From the IMG/VR virus record IMGVR_UViG_3300042905_002966, positions 39,631-103,630 of that record: a stretch of DNA of 64,000 nucleotides; one strand, written 5' to 3'. The notes beneath the pieces were generated by a model. The model saw only the letters and a program-made list of their open reading frames with translations, made no database searches and was not told where the DNA came from. The DNA is from a virus. Of the stretch, positions 59,018-64,000 are shown one piece after another. A program made the position numbers and the translations under genes. The number at the start of each line of letters is the position of its first letter. Position 1 is the stretch's first letter.

Positions 59018-59742
59018 TTTGATAAACACTCATTTTCATTTAAACATTTATGCCAATTCATCACTTCATCCAGATTTGGTATAATTTTTTTATATGTATC
59101 ATAATTATTTAATTTATTTGATGCGTCCATCAGCGATAAACTGTCAATATTTTTTGCTTGCAAATTCAAAAAATGCATTATTTTATCTAGTTCTAGTGAT
59201 TGATTTTCAGAATATAAATCCTCATATTTCACTATTAAGGTTTTATTGCTATGATAAAATTTTACATAATTGTAATAACATTGAATATTTTTTATGAAAT
59301 CAAAATAACAGACAGCAAATTCTTTTAAGTCGATTGGTGGTCTTACTTCAGAATAAAAATCATTTAATAAAGACTGAGCTACATCATTTTGAAAACTATT
59401 TTTTAGTCTATGCTTTTCGTATATTTTATAGTCTCCAGAATAGGTCATCGATACAATATTAGATAGCATAGTATCCAAGACACTTTCTCTATATAAAAAA
59501 ATAATCTTTTCAGCCACATCTATTATTTCAAAATTATCTAATATATCTAGAGGCCAGCCTAATATTTTTATAATATCATATGTTTGTATTTCTTCGAACT
59601 TATCTTTTAATGTTACTTGTCTATTTTCATTGCACTCTGGATTATATGGTTCCACAGACAAAGTACTTTCAGATGAATATGCTATATACTCACATAAAGC
59701 TGTTGAACCAGATCTTGGAACTGGTGAAAAAATTAACTTCAT
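59014..59742 (-). CDS. Sulfotransferase-family protein
   Basis: A 242-residue protein. 'FSPVPRSGSTALCEYI' is the 5'-phosphosulfate-binding loop (PRSGST at 9-14) and 'EKIIFLYRESVLDTMLS' (79-94) the 3'-phosphate-binding segment with Arg85 and Ser94. 'KTLIVKYEDLYSENQSLELD' corresponds to the third conserved region. It would transfer sulfate from PAPS, most likely to a carbohydrate, since it is framed by glycosyltransferase genes. No PAPS-synthesis gene is visible, so the donor would come from the host. Confidence 0.78.
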   Translation of the reverse strand: MKLIFSPVPRSGSTALCEYIAYSSESTLSVEPYNPECNENRQVTLKDKFEEIQTYDIIKILGWPLDILDNFEIIDVAEKIIFLYRESVLDTMLSNIVSMTYSGDYKIYEKHRLKNSFQNDVAQSLLNDFYSEVRPPIDLKEFAVCYFDFIKNIQCYYNYVKFYHSNKTLIVKYEDLYSENQSLELDKIMHFLNLQAKNIDSLSLMDASNKLNNYDTYKKIIPNLDEVMNWHKCLNENECLSK

Positions 59743-60704
59743 AATATATTCTCTAACTTTTTCTTAAAATCATTGACAAAATATCTGCCACTTAAAAAGT
59801 ATTTAGGCATATTTTTTAGATATTCATGGGCTTCGATGATTAAATCTGTGTTTCTTATTTTTGATTCAGCCTCAGAAAGATTATCAAAGTATAATGGATA
59901 ATCAGCACCAAGATATTCAACTACTGCTGGTAATTTATTTACTATTATTGGTGTATTTCTAGACATAGATTCTATGATCGCATTATTAGCAGAACTATCA
60001 TATAGATCCAAAAATACTACACCCCTAGTTAATAGTTCATCAAATTGATCGGCTTCTAGAAATTTTAACATTGATACTCCAGCCCACATATATCTAGATT
60101 GATGGGCGTCTGGATTTGTTTTGTTGTATACATCGAGCATAGTTAAAGTATAATCATACGAACTAGGAAGCCAGATTTTTGTATAATCTGTTCCTATATT
60201 TAATTTATGTAGTGAATCTAATTTTCTTAACCAATATCCTAGTTGTATTACTGGCTTGCAACGCTGGTGTATAAATTTATCTGGACACCATTTTAACTTT
60301 GGAATCTGTGTTGGATGCTTAAGATCTATTATTGGAACATCAACACGCGACGAAAGCCATTCTTTCAAATACTTAGATAGTACAATTAAAAGCTTACATG
60401 TTTTTAAAGATTCTTGAAAAATTGGACGACTCAATATAGCATTTGGGGAATCAAAATAATTAAACCAATTTGGCATATTTGGCGGGTTATGCAAAAAACC
60501 TATCCATTTATGCTTATATGGTATTTTATGAATACTTTTTCCACGAAAATGATCGTATAAATACCAAGAAAAAGATCTTTCAATAAAGTCATCACAAAAA
60601 ATACCACTACGTGAGTGTAGTGTTTTTAATTGGCTTAAACAAAACTGCCATCCAGATCTATGATGTATAAATCCAGATGACTTAGATAAATCAATTGTAA
60701 TCAT
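59739..60704 (-). CDS. GT-B-type glycosyltransferase
   Basis: A 321-residue protein. 'WIGFLHNPPNMPNWFNY' and 'KLLIVLSKYLKEWL' form the first Rossmann domain, and 'PVIQLGYWLRKLDSLHKL' begins the second. 'DLYDSSANNAIIESMSRNTP' and 'IIVNKLPAVVEYLG' form the donor site: the Asn-Asn-x-x-x-Glu helix stands where GT4 has E-x7-E. Similar proteins occur in phage glycan clusters. It overlaps the genes on both sides by 4 nt. Specificity unknown. Confidence 0.65.
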   Translation of the reverse strand: MITIDLSKSSGFIHHRSGWQFCLSQLKTLHSRSGIFCDDFIERSFSWYLYDHFRGKSIHKIPYKHKWIGFLHNPPNMPNWFNYFDSPNAILSRPIFQESLKTCKLLIVLSKYLKEWLSSRVDVPIIDLKHPTQIPKLKWCPDKFIHQRCKPVIQLGYWLRKLDSLHKLNIGTDYTKIWLPSSYDYTLTMLDVYNKTNPDAHQSRYMWAGVSMLKFLEADQFDELLTRGVVFLDLYDSSANNAIIESMSRNTPIIVNKLPAVVEYLGADYPLYFDNLSEAESKIRNTDLIIEAHEYLKNMPKYFLSGRYFVNDFKKKLENIL

Positions 60705-61564
60705 ATCAGTTTTCTAGATAGCATCCCCTCATAAAATCCTATTTGATATTTACACTTACATATAACCAAATTTTCCAAATAATCACCATCCATGTCTGGA
60801 TTTGAATCTAATAGCCATCTTGGCATTTCATTATCTAGCATTTCTGGAGACTCTACAAATCTATGCCACAATTCTTTTCTTTTTTCATCTAAGTTTTTAT
60901 TGCTGACTAATAATCCATCTTGGTATCCAGAATCATAATAAAAATCAGATATCTTTTCCATTGAAAAATCTATTTCATCTAGATATTTTATTTTACTCAG
61001 TGTACTACAATAATAAACACGATATCTATTAGCCATTTGTGCTATAAATAATTTATTACTTATATTTTTATGTCTATATGAAATTACTGGCCTATAGGAA
61101 AAATCATTATAGGCTCTTCCAGATATGGCACAGTATAATAAATCTGGATATAGATGTATTTCTTCAGTAAGATCTGATATAACATTATGACCATTATCAA
61201 GATTATATCTTTGATATTTTTGATTTATCTTATGGATACCATTATTAAGTGAGGCGTGTGTATGTGTATTAGTTGGGCCACAGAATATACCACCATCTCT
61301 TAATAAATTATTAATAGAAATGATCTTATTTAAGTAATCATCTTCTACATAAAATGTATTATCAACTATAATAACAATACTAGATTTTACTTGGCTAGGT
61401 AAATCATCAATACTTATTTTATGTATTTGAGCAGATAATTCGTAATATGATATTTCGTGTTTAAAACTATCAATAGCTAATTTATATTGTTTATTATTTA
61501 GTACTAGTTGTTTTGGTTGATTATTTTTCTTGGTTTCATTGATAGCAAAGATTTCAATATCCAA
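60701..61564 (-). CDS. Hypothetical protein of the second glycan block
   Basis: A 287-residue protein. 'VIIVDNTFYVEDDYLNKIIS' and 'GGIFCGPTNTHTHASL' could be a GT-A-like core with an EDD acidic motif. 'DFYYDSGYQDGLLVSNK' and 'LENLVICKCKYQIGFYEGML' are conserved-looking but unassigned. It is coupled to a GT-B gene and follows an exported thioredoxin. A transferase role is plausible, not shown. Confidence 0.45.
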   Translation of the reverse strand: MDIEIFAINETKKNNQPKQLVLNNKQYKLAIDSFKHEISYYELSAQIHKISIDDLPSQVKSSIVIIVDNTFYVEDDYLNKIISINNLLRDGGIFCGPTNTHTHASLNNGIHKINQKYQRYNLDNGHNVISDLTEEIHLYPDLLYCAISGRAYNDFSYRPVISYRHKNISNKLFIAQMANRYRVYYCSTLSKIKYLDEIDFSMEKISDFYYDSGYQDGLLVSNKNLDEKRKELWHRFVESPEMLDNEMPRWLLDSNPDMDGDYLENLVICKCKYQIGFYEGMLSRKLI

Positions 61565-61575
61565 TTTATTTTCCC

Positions 61576-61911
61576 TTATTTCATTAATTTTTTTAGTCTG
61601 TTCTGATAAGAATTGTCGTATCCAGTTATTCTTGCTACTTCTAAAGAATCATCATTTAGAATGATAGTAGTTGGCACAACTCTAATTTTAAAATGTTTTT
61701 TTAGATCTGGTGATTCATCTATATCGATAATCACAATATTGTATATGTCATGTAGATCTGTATTATCATCTAGAAATTTTTTTAAATTAACACAGGAAGG
61801 ACACCATTTGGCACTAAAAATATATAAATCATCCGCAATACAATATTTTGATGTCAAGCCAGCAAATACTAATATACAAAGAAAAGTATTTAAGAATCTA
61901 ACAAGTGTCAT
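61576..61911 (-). CDS. Exported thioredoxin-like protein
   Basis: A 111-residue protein. An N-terminal signal peptide ('VRFLNTFLCILVFAGLTSKY') is followed by a single thioredoxin fold: 'IFSAKWCPSCVNLKKFL' has the C-x-x-C redox site (CPSC), 'IVIIDIDESPDLKKHF' a middle strand, and 'RVVPTTIIL' the cis-Pro loop. It probably acts on disulfides outside the cytoplasm. It overlaps the DUF1501 gene by 4 nt, so the two exported proteins are co-translated. Confidence 0.82.
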   Translation of the reverse strand: MTLVRFLNTFLCILVFAGLTSKYCIADDLYIFSAKWCPSCVNLKKFLDDNTDLHDIYNIVIIDIDESPDLKKHFKIRVVPTTIILNDDSLEVARITGYDNSYQNRLKKLMK

Positions 61912-63179
61912 ACAATTATTTCTAATATTGGTTTTCCGCCATCTACTATTTTTACAGGTCTATTGCCGGGAGCCATAATATGTTTTTCTGGATTAATACC
62001 AAGTAGTGTATATATAGTCGAGGCCCAATCTTCTACTGACACAGGATTATCTAGTGGATCAGTGGCCGTATCATTGCTAGATCCATATACTATTCCAGAT
62101 TTTATACCGCCACCAGCCATTATTCCACTATATAGCTTGGGCCAATGATCTCTTCCGGCAGTTGGATTTATTTTTGGTGTTCTTCCAAACTCTGTTCCAA
62201 CTACTACCAATGTAGATTCTAATAATCCTCTTGATTCTAAATCAAGTATTAAACTTGAAAATGCTTTATCAAAAGGTGGTAATTGAGTTTGCATATTAGT
62301 AGCAATATTATCATGATGATCCCATCCACCATATGTCATTGTTATAAATCTTACTCCAGCTTCTACTAGCCTTCTTGATAATAACATCCTCATGCCAGCA
62401 GAATTCTTGCCATATGTTTCTTTTGTTTCATCTTTTTCTAATGATAAATCAAATGCCTCTATAGCCGCATTAGAATCCATTAGCTCAAAAGCATTTTCAT
62501 AAAATGAATTCATGGCAACTAAAGCATCAGATTTTTGTGTTGCATCAAAATTTTTATTGACGACCTCCAACATTTTTTTTCTTTTATCAAATCTTTGTAT
62601 CGATATTCCTTCTGGCAATCTTAGATCTCTTACTTTAAAATTGGGATCTTCTGGATTTCCACCAAGACTAAAAGAAGAATATGAATGACTTAAATAACCG
62701 GCACCAGCGAATTCATTAGGTACATTTGGTACTGTAATATAGGGTGGTAGATTGTTTTTTCCACCTAATTCATGACCCACTATAGAACCAATACTGGGGT
62801 ATTGTATTGCTGGCGATGGTCGCCATCCGGTAAACATATTGTGTGTTCCACGTTCATGTGCTGCCTCATTATGGTTCATAGATCGTATTACTGTTATCTT
62901 ATCTGCAATCTTGGCAGTATCTTTCAATAATTCGCTAAATTTAATTCCAGTAATTGAAGTATCTATTGATGATAGTGGCCCCCTGTATTCTGCTGGGGCA
63001 AATGGTTTAGGATCAAATGTTTCTTGGGTAGAAAATCCACCGGGTAAATATATGTAAATTACAGATTTTGCTTTTGCTTCTGTAGCAATGTTATCATCTG
63101 CAATTAACATTGAATAATTAGTATTATTAATACCAATACAACTCAATGCGCCAAGCTGTAATATATTTCTTCTATTCAT
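61908..63179 (-). CDS. DUF1501 family protein with Tat-type leader
   Basis: A 423-residue, apparently complete protein. The N terminus 'MNRRNILQLGALSCIG' is a short twin-arginine signal. The body has 'GGFSTQETFDPKP', 'SMNHNEAAHERGTHNMFTGW', 'TMTYGGWDHHDN', 'VVGTEFGRTP' and 'GRDHWPKLYSGIMAGGGIK', then 'SVEDWASTIYTLLGI'. These metal-binding His/Asp motifs define DUF1501, an alkaline-phosphatase/sulfatase-superfamily relative very abundant in Planctomycetes and rarely reported in phages. Its biochemical activity is not established. It may modify or remove phosphate or sulfate groups in the envelope. Host acquisition is inferred. Confidence 0.88.
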   Translation of the reverse strand: MNRRNILQLGALSCIGINNTNYSMLIADDNIATEAKAKSVIYIYLPGGFSTQETFDPKPFAPAEYRGPLSSIDTSITGIKFSELLKDTAKIADKITVIRSMNHNEAAHERGTHNMFTGWRPSPAIQYPSIGSIVGHELGGKNNLPPYITVPNVPNEFAGAGYLSHSYSSFSLGGNPEDPNFKVRDLRLPEGISIQRFDKRKKMLEVVNKNFDATQKSDALVAMNSFYENAFELMDSNAAIEAFDLSLEKDETKETYGKNSAGMRMLLSRRLVEAGVRFITMTYGGWDHHDNIATNMQTQLPPFDKAFSSLILDLESRGLLESTLVVVGTEFGRTPKINPTAGRDHWPKLYSGIMAGGGIKSGIVYGSSNDTATDPLDNPVSVEDWASTIYTLLGINPEKHIMAPGNRPVKIVDGGKPILEIIV

Positions 63180-64000
63180 TTTTTAGTTTGATTATATTTA
63201 GAGCGGAATTAAATATGTTTTCTATAGAGCTTTCTGGTATTCTTGATTTAAAATATGAGAAAATTTGTTTTATCATTTCATGATCTGGATCTTGAGTTAA
63301 TTCTAGCCATCCAACAAAATAATTCCATATCCTATCTTCAAGTATTAATGGATATTTTACACCAAGCGGTCTTCCAAATCTATGTACCCATCCAAGTTGT
63401 GGCAAGCATATATTTTTGCCACCATTTCTTCTAAATTTTTCTGCTATATATCCTTCTTCTCCACCAAATCCTTTAAAGTGTTCACATATTCCCGGCCAGT
63501 TTTTCTTTTCAAAAGAACACAAACCCATACCATGCATTAGTATCTCAAATGGTTTATTAGATTTATATTTTTCATGATCAGTAGCCCATGTTCCGTACAT
63601 ATCTCCGCTCCAATTGGGATCAAAATGAGTAGAAAAATTTTTTAGATCATCATAAATCAACGGTCCCTGTATCAAGTTCTTACAATCCTTATTTTCTGCA
63701 TAATAATTTAATAACGAATTAATAGCGCCTTTAACTAATAAAACATGACAATCAATAATAAGAACATATTTTCCAATAGCATGTTTTACTATTTCATATT
63801 TGTTAAAACTAGAACTTTTATCTTCTTTTGGTATGTATTTACCAAGTTGATTTAATCCGTTTTCAACAAATTTTTTTGTAACTTTTCCGCTTTCGCTATT
63901 TGGATTATTATCTAAAACAATATATTCTACAGAATCTGTGTTACAGATTTCATGATACATTCTTAAACTTTGTATTGTAAAAAATACTCCATCATAATCA
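63172..64000 (-). CDS. GT2 glycosyltransferase, 5' end cut by window edge
   Basis: The frame stays open to the last base; residues upstream of the Met at 63960 read 'YDGVFFTIQSLR', part of the usual GT2 start, so the true start is outside the window. 'EYIVLDNNPNSESGK' is the first acidic motif and 'YVLIIDCHVLLVKGAINSLL' the DxD-equivalent (D-C-H). 'GMGLCSFEKKNWPGI' plus 'GFGGEEGYIAEKFRRNG' matches the polypeptide-GalNAc/galactosyltransferase-like catalytic region. It overlaps the DUF1501 gene by 8 nt. Confidence 0.8.
   Translation of the reverse strand, partial: DYDGVFFTIQSLRMYHEICNTDSVEYIVLDNNPNSESGKVTKKFVENGLNQLGKYIPKEDKSSSFNKYEIVKHAIGKYVLIIDCHVLLVKGAINSLLNYYAENKDCKNLIQGPLIYDDLKNFSTHFDPNWSGDMYGTWATDHEKYKSNKPFEILMHGMGLCSFEKKNWPGICEHFKGFGGEEGYIAEKFRRNGGKNICLPQLGWVHRFGRPLGVKYPLILEDRIWNYFVGWLELTQDPDHEMIKQIFSYFKSRIPESSIENIFNSALNIIKLKNE

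Noticed and set aside
1-64000. tRNA genes, insertion sequences, integrase or attachment sites
   Set aside because: None could be recognised; the rare gaps are too short for tRNAs apart from a few of 60-90 bp, which show no cloverleaf.

Overview
The window is a strongly AT-rich, very gene-dense piece of a large tailed double-stranded DNA phage, or a prophage or contig derived from one. A virion-gene block sits next to a complete set of replication genes: a split DNA polymerase III alpha, a DEDDh exonuclease, SSB, primase, DnaB helicase, RecA, a RecB-like nuclease, dNMP kinase, dUTPase, class II ribonucleotide reductase, PhoH and a sigma factor. Genes abut or overlap by a few bases almost everywhere. 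I saw no rRNA, tRNA, transposase, CRISPR array or attachment site. The host is not directly shown. The DUF1501 protein with a Tat-like leader at 61.9-63.2 kb belongs to a family that is especially expanded in Planctomycetes, so a planctomycete host is a reasonable but unproven inference.

Layout. 1-14.2 kb (+ strand): virion genes, including a large repeat protein cut by the left edge, two tandem paralogous structural proteins, a baseplate or hub-like protein, a 1017-aa protein with ten tandem repeats, and a well-expressed-looking 321-aa protein followed by a clear bidirectional terminator (14194-14220). From there to the right edge everything is on the - strand, so the two blocks converge on that terminator. 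14.2-16.1 kb: a zinc-ribbon protein, a possible annealing protein and a nuclease. 16.1-31.7 kb: a glycan island with glycosyltransferases of many folds, a ColD-like PLP enzyme, a GDP-fucose-synthase-like reductase, a GT10 fucosyltransferase and a nucleotidyltransferase. 31.7-46.2 kb: the replication and recombination module, with one glycosyltransferase embedded in it. 46.3-53.2 kb: PhoH, two likely virion proteins, dUTPase, ribonucleotide reductase and a sigma factor. 53.2-56.3 kb: small unknown and membrane proteins, a 58-aa holin-like protein and a papain-like peptidase, which together may be a lysis region. 56.3-64.0 kb: a second glycan block with a GT4, a nucleotidyltransferase, a sulfotransferase, a GT-B enzyme and a GT2 cut by the right edge, plus an exported thioredoxin and the DUF1501 protein.

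How the parts fit. About fifteen probable glycosyltransferases, two nucleotidyltransferases, a sulfotransferase and two deoxysugar enzymes suggest that the phage builds or remodels a complex glycan, on its own virion, on DNA or on the host envelope. The ColD-like enzyme carries His-His where ordinary aminotransferases carry the PLP lysine. With the GDP-fucose-synthase homologue and the GT10 enzyme, this allows a route to a GDP-linked 6-deoxy- or 3,6-dideoxyhexose such as fucose or colitose, and its transfer. The GDP-mannose 4,6-dehydratase needed upstream is not in the window. The replisome is unusual: the polymerase III alpha chain is divided into two genes between its catalytic palm and the fingers, with an exonuclease gene and a small unknown gene between the halves and no visible intein.
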